From Drosophila miranda (lineage: Eukaryota; Arthropoda; Insecta; Diptera; Drosophilidae), in NCBI RefSeq assembly GCF_003369915.1, contig NC_046674.1:3038001-3102000 (forward strand): a DNA stretch of 64,000 nucleotides, read 5' to 3'. Shown here piece after piece: positions 47,497-57,915 of this stretch (the stretch's first letter is position 1; each line of letters starts with the position of its first letter). The notes below the pieces were generated by a model that was given only the letters and a program-made list of their open reading frames with translations, was not told where the DNA came from and searched no databases. The position numbers and the translations under genes are program-made.

Positions 47497-47775
47497 TGTG
47501 TGTTTGTGGAGAATGTTTGTCGCTTGTGAAATCTGATATTCTGTATTGTTTCGCTACGAGTGCTGCTGTACAACTGCTTGTTCTACTCGAATAGGCGACC
47601 TACTGGAAAGTGACAGGACAACAACGGCTTGCTGCCTTTCTTCTATTTTTCTTTCTTAAATTTCGAGTAATTTCTGCAATTTTGACTTTGTTTTCGAAAC
47701 AAACTTCACAATTTCCACATATCTCAGCCTCGACTTACAGGTTTCTGCCTTGGGAAGTGCTTTTCAGAGTTTCCA
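47497..47775 (-). promoter_or_regulatory. 5' leader and upstream region of I-2
   Basis: About 280 bp ahead of the I-2 start. Most of it (about 47523-47771) is repeated upstream of every array copy, so any core promoter here was copied along with the gene. Relative to the copies, the parent has 61 bp (47462-47522) they lack and is missing 18 bp (aaattgttattgtgctat) that they all have after cttgtgaaat. No TATA box was recognised. Similarity to the units stops near 47773. Confidence 0.5.
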
Positions 47776-48660
47776 ACGGGTACAGGCCCTGCAAGAGTTC
47801 AATAAACCCAGAAAAGCCAAGCCTACGATTCATTTTGGGGCCACATTTCATCATCGCAGTGGGAGACAACGTCATGGCTTCATTGTGTTACAGGTCACAC
47901 GTCTGGAGGAGGTCTGGGCGGGTGGGTGGCTCTGTGGTGGGGAGGGGAGGAAGTGCATTCGCATTGGCATTGACCCCCACACACACTGCGTCATGGGAAG
48001 GTGACCCACTTTCCGAGAGAGAGAGAGAGAGAGGGAGAGGGAGAGACTTTCGCAACAATCAAACAAAATTGCAGTGGCATCGAATGGGGGGTGGGGGGTT
48101 GAGCTCAAGTTCATTCGTCAGCTGTTGATGACGTAGTAAATGAGTAAAATCGTGAAATCGAGAAGGGAAAGAGAGGGAGGGAGAGACCGGTAGAGCGGAC
48201 TGTAGACTGCAGAGTGAATCATTCGTGCGTGTCCGTGTGTCCGTGTGTGTGTGTGTGTGTGTGTGCGGCTAGTCACGAACGCCGGCAAAAAACTTGTGCA
48301 GCGGGTATTCTCGCACTCTCCTTCTTACTCTCTCTCTCTCTCTCTCTCTCCCTTGCCCTCTCCGGTGGCGAATGGTGGTGAAATGCATGAAAGCCGAATG
48401 TGCTATTGCCTCTCGGCAGGTATACGACACGATTTACAGGGTGTTTTCAGAGTCTTAGCACGAGGCATAGACGATGACGTTCGCACATCCAAGGTCTTCA
48501 GATCATATCATACCTTGGACGATCCATCCTTTTCCTCTTCAATGAAATACCCTCTAATCGTGGGATCTTCCTTGTGATACCTCGTCACGTATGGGGCATC
48601 TCTTTCCCTTTTTTTTGACTTATTCGAGTCCAGCAAATACCCTTTGCCTGGGGTAATACT
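47776..48660. other. Intergenic, GA/CT and GT microsatellites
   Basis: No coding frame that looks real. Simple repeats: GA run about 48016-48048, GT run about 48236-48266, CT run about 48327-48352. GA runs of this kind can bind GAGA factor, but no promoter was identified beside them. Confidence 0.6.
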
Positions 48661-48667
48661 CTCTCGT

Positions 48668-48710
48668 ATTTATAAGGCATTGAAAGTGCGGGAAATTCGC
48701 ACTTTTTTCG
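48668..48710 (+). promoter_or_regulatory. TATA-like box and 8-bp inverted repeat enclosing GGGAAATTCG
   Basis: tttataagg at 48669-48677 is followed by the inverted repeat aaagtgcg (48683-48690) and cgcacttt (48698-48705). The loop carries GGGAAATTCG at 48690-48699, close to a Rel/NF-kappaB-type site. Whether this is a promoter for an unannotated transcript is not shown by the sequence. Confidence 0.25.
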
Positions 48711-49128
48711 CTTGTGCTGACTTGTAGAGTACATGCCCTAGTCGCATACAAATCGCACGTCTGCCGCCAGCAGCTGTTGGCTAATTTAGTGCCGGTTCTG
48801 CAGCCGCCTGACTGGGCTCTTGGCCAAGAACAATTCCATACCTATTGACTGGATCTCTGGCGGGGCACGTGCCCCGAGAGCCCAGCTGTTGTCACGAGGC
48901 GACGGCAACGGACAAAAGATTGTAGGAATCGGAATTGCATAGAGATCCAGAGATCCCAGTAATTTATGGCTGAGGGAATGAATAAATCAACTCCTACGAC
49001 AATGATATTCTTTGCTCTGATCCACAATCCACCTCTCAAGTGGCTACCCTCTCCTTCTCCCTCTGCGGAGCTCCAGGAAAAGCAAAAGAAAAAAAACAAA
49101 TCAAATAAGCCCCAAAAAACGTGAGGCC

Positions 49129-49572
49129 TATAAATAGCAGCAGCAGCAGCGGCCGAGGAGGAGGAGGAGGAGAGGCAGAGCAACCCACAGGCAAAAGGTC
49201 ACCTTGACTTCGAACATGGCCCAAATGTGGTGGAGCCGAAAATTCTGGAGAGCCAGAGAGCAACCGAAGAGAGCAATGCTCTCACTTTCACCATGCCACT
49301 GCGGCGGTTTCGTCATTTCATCCTGCCTCTGCCCCGGCCGCTGCCTCTGCCTCTGCCCACAGCCACCGCGACTGCGAGAGAGCCTACAAAATCCAGTCGG
49401 CGGCGGCGGCAAGCTACAAATTCCATCCGCAGCCCGCATATGTGGAGCCAACAGTTCGCAACGAACCCGCAAAGTGAACGGAACAAACAGTGTCGACGAC
49501 CTCAGAGAGCGGTCCGAAAAGTATTTTCCATTTGAAAAAAGTGAACCCAAAAAGAACCAAACAAAGCAAAAA
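49129..49572 (+). promoter_or_regulatory. Candidate ImpL3 promoter and 5' non-coding exon
   Basis: TATAAATA at 49129-49136 precedes a CAG/GAG-rich stretch. A donor-like AAAAA/GTAAGC follows at 49573, and the ImpL3 coding exon has a strong acceptor at 51318-51320. Together these fit a first non-coding exon of about 49160-49572 with a 1.75 kb intron. A nuclear-receptor-like inverted repeat lies at 49196-49210. Upstream ATGs within this exon weaken the idea, and no transcript data are available. Confidence 0.3.
49137..49152. repeat. CAG microsatellite
   Basis: Five CAG-type repeats directly after the TATAAATA box, followed by GAG repeats. Confidence 0.8.
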
Positions 49573-51320
49573 GTAAGCTAAAGATACTACAGATAAATAC
49601 TGGGAGAAGTATGGAGAAATCTCAAATCTCAGTTGGCTTTTCTTTTTTTTTTTTTGGATAATTTTTGAAAGTGACTGAAAAAGAATTCCCCCCTTCTTGG
49701 CCCATCGAAGCGCGAAACGGGGAGACAGTGTCCCAATGGGGTTTACTTTCCCGTTCTATAAGAGCGCCAAAAGAGCGGATTCCTGCCTCATCATCGAAAG
49801 TGCATTCAACTTTCGAAACCCTGCACTCCCCTGCCCTCCCCTGCACTCCACCGCATCCAAGCCTCGCCCTTGGCCTTCCACATTTGGCATTTCCCGGACT
49901 CCATTGGGCAGTGCCCCCACAGCACCCCCCTACTCCCACTTTCACTTTCATTTTCATTCGAGAGCATGCGCTGTGCGCCGCCAAACAGCTGTTCGGACGG
50001 GGGGGGGGGGCTTTGACTTTGAAGGAAGGTCATTCGTTCCGTGTATTTTCCGTATTTCGTGTCCTCCTGCTGCTTGCAACAAGTGATTCCCCACCCAAAC
50101 CAAAGCCCTGGCTCACATTCCGTTCTGTGGATGTTTATTGGAAAATTTGAGCACAAATAACCCCCCACATTTTCTATAAATATTTACGAGTTTCCAACGA
50201 AAATAAACACGGGATGCTTTCCAATCATTATTCATTATTAAAGATCTCATTTCTGCCATATATCACAGATCGCTATCGCCCTCAGCGGAGAGGAAATTGC
50301 GGGGGAAAAACACTCGACACCTGCGACAATATAGTTCTCATTAAAAACGTGCTCGAAATGCATTTACAATCCAGCGAATAATCTTATCGTGCGGGAAAAT
50401 CTATCTATATGTGGCAAATGTTGCAAAGATAGGGGATGACGCACTATTCCTGTGTCATACCCTCCTATGGTCCGTCTACAGTGGAGCCTCTACACACACT
50501 TCCCATAAAAAACTCTTCCTCCTGTCGACCCGATCTTCCCATAGAACCTCCTTTTGTACCCCTTTCTATGGAGCTCTTCCCTGAAATACTCTTCGCATGG
50601 AATCTATACCTTTCTATAGGGTACAATCCCATGCAATCCCATGCATTCCTCACACCAGATTCCATTGATATTCCACTGATAATTGGGATTAGCTTTAAGT
50701 GCTTTAATTGCTTCGATTCCTCCGATAAGATAAGCCTCTAAGGAAGCAAAATCATCATCATTCTCGTATCACTAATAAAACGATTATTTGGGAATGGTTT
50801 TTCGCAATCTATTTCATTGATAAATCATTCCGTTATCATTCCGATATCATTTTGGTATCAGTTTTCGCTTCATTTGTGAAAATCTGAGCCTCCGATCAGC
50901 GGGTCGGGGGCTTCTGATTGAGTTTCAACGGCACTGCGCCCCAGTCCCCCAGTGGGTCCCCACCGATCAAGTGACAAGACCAGACCCCCCCCTGATTGCT
51001 GGCTTTCCCCCTGCCCAAGCCCCTTCGGTGGTCACAAGTTTTCGGTCTATGAATTTCTGTACGAAAAACGAGCCAAAAAACCTCGAAAAAGTTTAATTTT
51101 TTCGGCAATGTATTCTCGCGCCAGTTGTTGCGTGTGGCTCTGGCGATGTCGCGTTTTTCTCATTAATACGACCTTGGTGGAGGTTAAACAATGCCGCTAT
51201 GGGAGCGGTACGTGCGTGAAATCTGTGTGAAAGAGCGAGAGAGAGAGAGAGAGAGTTTACACCCAAAAAACTAGTGAATAAATTCTAAAGAAAATGCCTT
51301 CCCTTTTCTTCTCCCCACAG
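49573..51320. other. Non-coding stretch upstream of ImpL3, probably its first intron
   Basis: No gene seen. Contains a T run (about 49639-49656), a G run (about 49999-50010), repeated atcattccg-like words near 50806-50860 and a GA run at about 51235-51256. It ends in the pyrimidine tract and AG (51301-51320) just ahead of the ImpL3 start codon. Confidence 0.5.
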
Positions 51321-51322
51321 CA

Positions 51323-52457
51323 ATGGCCGCCATCAAGGATAGCCTCTTGGCCCAAGTAGCCGAAGTTCTGCCCAGCTCGGGTCACAAGGTCACCGTGGTG
51401 GGCATCGGCCAGGTGGGCATGGCCAGCGCCTTCAGCATCCTCGCCCAGGGCGTCTCCAAGGAGGTCTGCCTGATCGACGTCTGCGCGGACAAGCTGCAGG
51501 GCGAGCTGATGGATCTGCAGCACGGCTCCAACTTCCTGAAGAACCCCCAGATCACGGCCAGCACCGACTTCGCGGCGTCCGCCAACTCGCGGCTGTGCAT
51601 CGTGACGGCTGGAGTGCGCCAAAAGGAGGGAGAGTCCCGTCTGTCGCTGGTGCAGCGCAACACCGATATCCTCAAGAACATCATCCCCAAGCTGGTGGAG
51701 GTAGGTGCCCCGCGGAGACCCCCGCCCCTGCAGGCCTCCTCTCTGAATGTCCCCCTTGCCTCTCCTTGCAGTACAGTCCCGATACCATTCTGCTGATGGT
51801 CTCCAACCCCGTGGACATCATGACCTACGTGGCCTGGAAGCTGTCGGGCCTGCCCAAGAACCGCGTCATCGGCAGCGGCACCAACCTGGACTCGTCCCGC
51901 TTCCGCTTCCTGATGTCGCAGCGCCTGGGCGTGGCGCCCACCTCCTGCCACGGCTGGATCATTGGGGAGCACGGAGACAGCTCGGTGCCCGTGTGGTCGG
52001 GCGTCAACATCGCCGGCGTTCGCCTGCGTGAGCTGAACCCCATTCTGGGCACCGGCGAGGACCCAGAGAAGTGGAACGAGCTCCACAAGCAGGTCGTGGA
52101 CTCGGCCTACGAGGTCATCAAGCTCAAGGGCTACACCTCGTGGGCCATCGGCCTGAGCACGGCCTCCCTGGCCTCGGCCATTCTGCGGAACACGAGCAGC
52201 GTGGCAGCGGTCTCCACCTCAGTGCTGGTAAGCCTGGTCGCCTGGTCCCGGGCTCGAGCACCATTCACTCAAACAATCGTTTCCTTTTCCAGGGCGAACA
52301 TGGCATCGATAAGGACGTTTTCCTGTCGCTGCCCTGCATCTTGAACGCCAACGGCGTCACCTCCGTCGTCAAGCAGATCCTGACGGCCACCGAAATCGAG
52401 CAGCTGCAAAAGTCGGCCAACATCATGGCCGATGTCCAGGCAGGACTCAAGTTCTAG
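51323..52457 (+). CDS. ImpL3: L-lactate dehydrogenase
   Basis: Three coding exons: 51323-51700, 51772-52227, 52293-52457, with GT-AG introns of 71 and 65 bp; 332 residues, the usual insect length. Interconverts pyruvate and lactate with NAD(H) in the cytosol. Rossmann motif VVGIGQVG (G27, G29, G32); Gln100 in the substrate loop, with lactate-type sequence VRQKEGESR; Arg106; Asp166 and Arg169 in LDSSRF; catalytic His193 in GEHGD. All active-site residues are present. An acceptor AG ends at 51320, two bases before the ATG, so an upstream non-coding exon is expected. The name follows the fly ecdysone-inducible gene ImpL3 (Ldh). The sequence is intact and GC-rich, unlike the array. Confidence 0.95.
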
Positions 52458-53420
52458 GCGGAGACTAATCTTAGAGGGGGGAGGGCAGGGAAAATCCAGT
52501 GAAAATCCCCACAAGAAGGCATCAAAGTATTCCCCCGTACCAAATGTGTTTTTTTTTCTTTCTAATGCATTTCTCATTTGTATTTATTATTTAAACAAAA
52601 AAATAATAATAATTAAAAATTTAAGTTGAAAGATTATTTTTTTTTTGTATGGAATTTCTACCCCTATACCTCCCTCCCACCCTCGCACTACTCCCCATTT
52701 TCTGTTCTGTAGCTTCTAAGGATCGTATTTTTAAGGCAACTCTCAGGAAACTCTCCTTCTCCACCCCCTACCCCCCAGAGAGGGGCGGAGGAGGAGCAGA
52801 GAGAGAGAGAGTCTCGACCGACAACAACCGCCGCTACCTCATTAGCAGAAAATTAGCGTAAATTTGGAAACACACACCAAAAAACTCGGAATAACATTCG
52901 GGTTCTAGTCGAAATTTACAGCCACATATAAATATATTACAATATATCCACAAACAAAACATAAACAAAAACAAAAAGGACACAAAGTCGAAGCAAAAGC
53001 AAATTTCGGGCGGAATGAGAGCCCGAAAAGATGGGCGCTGCTGCCGGACGCGTGTCTGGAACAAAATCTAGTATAAATTATATATGTATCTTACCCTAGA
53101 GCACCCTTAGATATGTTGGTATCTCCAAGCACTCGAAAGCATCTGAAAAAGAACAAGAACGAATGAGAATCGATTAAAAAAGTGAATGAAAAATTTAATC
53201 TCGAATAAAGGAAACTTCTGGCACGAACAATCTTTGTTTTCGGTTTTTGAGAGCACGATTCGATGCCGAAAAAAAACATAATCAATCGGTGGCTTGGCCA
53301 TAGATTGGGGCACATATCTCCAAGAGATATATCCACTATCTTAAGGGGTGTTTTTTCGCTAGACGCTGCCCAGACGTCTCAGACGTGGCGTGGCTGTGGC
53401 TGTGGCTGTGGCACGAACTG
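52458..53420. other. ImpL3 3' UTR and intergenic spacer
   Basis: A/T-rich tail with several AATAA-like words around 52580-52620 that could serve ImpL3 polyadenylation. A GA run at about 52797-52812 and a TGGCTG repeat at about 53387-53412 follow. No coding frame is convincing. Confidence 0.5.
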
Positions 53421-53423
53421 CCA

Positions 53424-53470
53424 GATAAGAGAGAGAGAGAGACGATCGATAAGAACGTAGATCTATAAAA
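53424..53470 (+). promoter_or_regulatory. Lipase promoter: two GATA sites and a TATA box
   Basis: GATAAG occurs at 53424-53429 and 53448-53453, and CTATAAAAG at 53463-53471. A TATA box here predicts transcription start near 53490-53500, which decides the start codon of the lipase. GATA-factor sites before a TATA promoter are common in fly midgut and fat-body genes; tissue is inferred only. Confidence 0.6.
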
Positions 53471-53512
53471 GCTCTGGTCGGAGCACCTTAAGCCATGAGA
53501 GAAGCCGTGGCC

Positions 53513-54830
53513 ATGGAAACGATCACGTCAAACGCACTGAAGACCCTCCTCGTGGCCGTGCTCCTGCCCTCGATGATGGCCCTTGCGCAGGAGAATAAGC
53601 CCAAGACACCTGCAAGCATAGAGACCATCCAGAAGCACAACATTCAGCTGTTGACAGAGCAACTGAATCGCGGGTGGAGAGCCTTCTGTAAGTCCGGCCG
53701 CCCTTGCCAACTCCCCATCTCTTGCCAAGCCCATCTCTAACTTGCCTGCTTTCCCACCGACTCTTAGGCGATGCCCCTGTGGACGAGGGCGTCATGTCTC
53801 TGTTCCAGGGCATTAATCCCAGCGATGCGGCACTCCACGTGATGACCATCACGAATCGGAGCGTGGAGCTGCCCATCAAGTCGCTTTCGCAGCTGAGAGA
53901 CTTCGACATCAGTCCGGAGAGGAAGACCCTCATCTACGTGAATGCCTTCCACACGGCCGACAGCTACTTCAGCGTCCAGGAGCACCTGTCGCTGCTGCAG
54001 AACAGCCGGCGGGATCTCAATGTGATTGTCGTGGATTTTGCGAGGGACGTGGCACAGCTCTACTACGCGGTGCGGCATCATCTCTCCGTGCACGGATATG
54101 CCATCTACAATGTGCTGAAGGCCCTCAAGGAGGCGGGCATTGCCCCGCAGGACATCACGCTCGCCGGACATTCGGTGGGGGCGAATATCGCCGCCCTGGG
54201 TGCACAGCTCTTCGCCAGGGGATCCAAGCAGCTGGTGGGCCAACTGGTGGCCATCGATCCGGCCACCATGTGCCGCACCACCGATATCCTCGTCAAGCAG
54301 GGCGTCGCGGAGCGCGTGGTGGTGCTGCACGGCGAGGGCGATGTCTTTGGGGTGCGTGTGCCCGTGGGGCACATCGACATCTATCCGAATGGCATTGGGT
54401 ACTTCCCGCGCAGGAAACTGCAGCCCGGCTGCGACTCCAAGATCTGCAGCCACATGTATCCGTTCGTTCTCTTCATGGAGGTATGTTCTGTCTCTCTCTC
54501 TCTCTCTCTCGCTGGGGTTCCCTCAATGTCCAACTCTTCTCCGCTCTCTTTCTCTTGCAGGCACTCATTGAGGGCGTCATGATCCCCGCCACCAAATGCG
54601 AAAGTTGGGCCAAATTCCGGCAGGGCGACTGCCAGTTCCAGAACACCCTCAATATTGGTCTCATTTACCCTTCGACTGCCAGGGGCCTGTACTTTTGCCT
54701 CACGCAACCGAACCCCCCCTTCACCTACATGGAGCACGGACTGCGCTACAAGACGTCGCCGGCGCGTACCCGAGATCCAGAGAAATCCGCAAAGAGCGGA
54801 AAGAAGGTGACCAAGGGAACCAAGGGTTAA
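53513..54830 (+). CDS. Secreted pancreatic-type (alpha/beta hydrolase) lipase, CG10163-like
   Basis: Exons 53513-53687, 53768-54480, 54561-54830; introns of 80 bp each; 385 residues. An in-frame ATG at 53495 would add six residues but sits at the predicted transcription start, so the second ATG (gccATGG context) is preferred. Residues about 8-25 (LKTLLVAVLLPSMMALAQ) form a signal peptide. Nucleophile Ser194 in GHSVG, Asp222 in AIDPA, and His287 in CSHMY make a complete triad, with the family's GHIDIYPNG segment at 259-267. The second half of the family's lid region is short. The Lys/Thr-rich tail (SAKSGKKVTKGTKG) is unusual. The position between ImpL3 and a bestrophin fits D. melanogaster CG10163. 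Substrate unknown; likely a neutral lipid or phospholipid in gut or haemolymph. Confidence 0.85.
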
Positions 54831-55650
54831 TACCGGGTTAGCAAGGGTTAAGCTTAGCTAATTTGTTTTTTGTTTTTAGTCTTTAGTTTTTGTTTAATAG
54901 TTAATTTATTAAAGTATTTTGTTAGTAACGAAAACGTTTTCTTGTCAGAAAACTTGACATGCCCAAAAGTATGCTGCACTTTTTGTGGCATGCAATGCGA
55001 ATGGAATTATTGCGGGGGCTCAAAAGTATGCTTTGATTTTTGTCCGCGCATTTGCCGCAGAAAAATGGCACCAGCCCAAAAGTATGCTTTGCTTTTTTGG
55101 AAAATGTTCCCCTGCACTGCCAGATGGTGAAAAATGCAATTAAATTGATTAAATCTACCCTGAAATACCCTGAAAAACTAGGACATAAAAGGAACAAAGG
55201 AAATTCTGGCTGGCCACTGGACTCCAAACTCCCTTTAGTTGTCCCTCTCTCTTCCATGGTGGAATTATTCGCTTTTCTCTTCTAAATGAGTATTACGCTC
55301 GCTCGCTCTCTCACTCTCTTCGCTGATCTAAAGCCGAAACAGCTGATCAAAGCCACATCCAAAAGCCGACTCTCAGAGCGGCACAGAGCTTGGAAGAGAG
55401 AGAGAGCGAGAGCGAGGAGAGAGTGCACTGTATCTCCCCTTGAGGAGGCAGTGGCTGAGTGGCCCCAAAAGGGGTTTTGGTTTTACACGAGAAACCCCCC
55501 TCTAAAATCGAACACCCGCCCCTGCCTCTAGACCCACATACACACTCAAAAATTTCAATGGAAGCCGACTGTCAGCCGCTGTCTCTGCCGCATGTCTCTG
55601 CCTCTGCTGCCTCTACCTTTTGCCAAGCTGTAGGAAAAAAAACAAAAAAG
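54831..55650. other. Downstream of lipase: spaced 12-mer repeats and CT/GA tracts
   Basis: Contains three copies of caaaagtatgct at 54964, 55021 and 55077 (spacing 57 and 56 bp), then gctcgctcgc/ctctct tracts (55298-55322) and a GA-rich stretch (55394-55424). No convincing gene. Confidence 0.6.
54964..55088 (+). repeat. Three spaced copies of caaaagtatgct
   Basis: Exact 12-mers at 54964-54975, 55021-55032 and 55077-55088. The last two extend to caaaagtatgctttg, and each is followed by a T run. The sequence between them is not obviously repeated. Confidence 0.8.
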
Positions 55651-56280
55651 TTCAGTTAAGAGCCGCTTGTGGCCAACGGTGGAGCACAGTTTCGTAGCAT
55701 TTGGCGAGCCGTTTGGTCGGACATCGGAATCGGCATCGGCATCGTCGGACATCGGGAGCTTCCAAGTCCAGCGTTAAACCCGTCGGACAGACGTCGGACA
55801 TCGTGTCGCTGTGCGGTGCGGTGCGGTGCGTTGCGGTTCGGTGGTACGTTTTGTTCAGTTTCTGAGTTGGAGCCCACAGGCGCCCCAAAGCCCCCAAAGC
55901 CAATCGCCAGTTGATCGTGCGGAACCCCTTGCGAGGTCTGTCTTTGGCTCGCAGCACTCCAACACAATAGAGAGAGAGAGAGAGAGAGAGAAAAACAAAC
56001 AGAAACACTATAATATATACATATACGAAAAAACAGACGCATTTTCCACGGCTGTTGCCACTGGCTGCTGTTGCACTGCTGTTTTCCGTGTAATCGTCGG
56101 ATGAAATGCCTCCAAAATGCAAGAAAAACTTCGAATAAAATCAAACTAAAGTGCAAGTGCAAGAACATCAAATATTTCCCAGGGAAGCCCAAAGACACGG
56201 TATCTGTAGCTGTATCTGTATCTGTATCTGTTTTATCTGTATCTCGCGCTGATCTGTAGTCGTAAGCAACACGCCAGCGC
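55651..56280. other. Non-coding, short-period repeats; possible 5' region of bestrophin
   Basis: Repeats of atcggcatcgg-like words (55722-55765), gtgcg repeats (55815-55840), a GA run (about 55967-55992) and a tatctg repeat (about 56203-56245). An initiator-like ttcagtt is at 55651-55657. No frame looks coding. Confidence 0.4.
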
Positions 56281-56318
56281 GTGGCCTAGACGGGCGGCTC
56301 CACGTAAAGCCGCCGTCT
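56270..56318. other. Two adjacent inverted repeats (hairpins)
   Basis: cacgc (56270-56274) pairs with gcgtg (56279-56283). Immediately after, agacgggcggct (56288-56299) pairs with agccgccgtct (56308-56318), giving an 11-bp stem with one bulged G and an 8-base loop. GC-rich stems in an otherwise A/T-rich region. Function unknown; not a tRNA. Confidence 0.6.
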
Positions 56319-57881
56319 ATTCAGAGCTTATGTTTTTCTTTCTTATATTTTTGTTGTATTTTTTGTTTTTGGGTGTCGGCGGCAGCATTTGGCTTCAAGC
56401 CAAAATTCGAATGCAATTTTTCAATTGAATAAAAGGCTAAATGATGCGGCAATTACGAGTAGATATATAGATACAAGATACATATAGTAGAGTGGGATTA
56501 GCCATAAATAGCTGTAGAAGATTGTTGTTAATGAAGTAATTGATGCACTTGTGTGAGCCCCAACAGAGTGGGGCGGAGTGGAATGATAAATGAATGGGGA
56601 AACATGGGAAAATCCACGACTAAATTGATTTAAAATCGTTACGGGCATGGAAATATTATAATCCACTAATTAATGTCTGAGAAAACTCATTAGATATCTT
56701 ATTGGATATATTAGATACAGGACTTTAGATACCATGACTTTCTTGGGATCTACTGAAGAGAGAGGGGGCCTTTGGCCCAAGGGGCATGGATTCCCGGAGA
56801 GATGTCCTCCCCACAAGGGATATGGCATCATTGGGGCGACTCTCCACAGGGGATATCCATCCTATCAATGGCTTAAATGCATTCCCTGGGAGATATTCAT
56901 CGCTTTATTGTGTTAAATCTATAATTACTTAACGAACACGTTAATTTTATACCCAATTTACATCAAGAGGTGCCTATTTTCCCGTATAAATCTGCTCGTT
57001 TCGAGTGGCTTTCGATTGGAAGCACCTCAAATGAGTTTATGGAAAATGCTAACGATGCTAACAGAAGTCGGCTGCCCCTCTTTTATTGTGTGCTAATGAG
57101 GCAAGAAATACTCCCACTGCCATCTCAAGGGGGGCCAGGGCCAGCCACAGAAGAAGAGCCGGGCCACCGTTTAGGCCCACTTCGGCGCCTGACTCATTTG
57201 TTAAATGCTTCGGCTTCGGGCCCATCCGAAATACGTCAGAAGAAAGTGAAATTTATTCGAGTCTGAATTTCGTCACCAATCAATGTCCGTGGGCACTGGC
57301 TTTGCTTTGCTTTGCTTTGTTTGTCTTTCTTTGCGTTTGCCCGTGGCTTTGCGCCGCAGTGAAGGCTGCCAGGCTTCGCTCCGGAGATGTATCTTTTTAT
57401 CTCAGTTTGTACACGGTGTAGGTATCTGTCAGCTCGGTGTTTGCCCTGATAATATATTACGGAAGAAGTGGACATTTATTTGAGCTATCTTTTGAGCGGG
57501 TCAATGGGTGACTGTGGCTATTTACAGCCTCTGGCTGGGGGAGTGGATTTTTGGGCAAATTGCGAAAGAATTGCAGTTGTTTTCGGAGGCAGATACGAGG
57601 CGGACAGATAGACAGACGGACAGACAGATTAGCCGGATCCCAGCTCGTAAGTGCGAGAATTTTTCATGGAAATCTCTCTATGGTAATTGTGCACTAGGCA
57701 TCCAATATAATTATTCTGTATTCAGCAATACAATCGCTTGAGATACCCATCGGATAGTTCTTGGGAAACACACACACACACACACACACTATTCATGTGT
57801 ATCTATGTATCTAGCCACTAGATCGAGGGACAAGTGGGTGGTGGATGGCCGCCGGAGGGGCGACGGCTATCGTGACTTGTG

Positions 57882-57915
<34 letters not shown>

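Noticed and set aside
49204-49581. Overlapping frames of 102-140 codons near 49.2-49.6 kb as a separate gene
   Set aside because: Composition follows CAG/CCG-type repeats on both strands at once, and no domain or splice pattern is seen; more likely leader sequence.
55669-56198. Frames on both strands around 55.7-56.2 kb
   Set aside because: They span gtgcg, GA and tatctg repeats and have no recognisable domain or conserved start.
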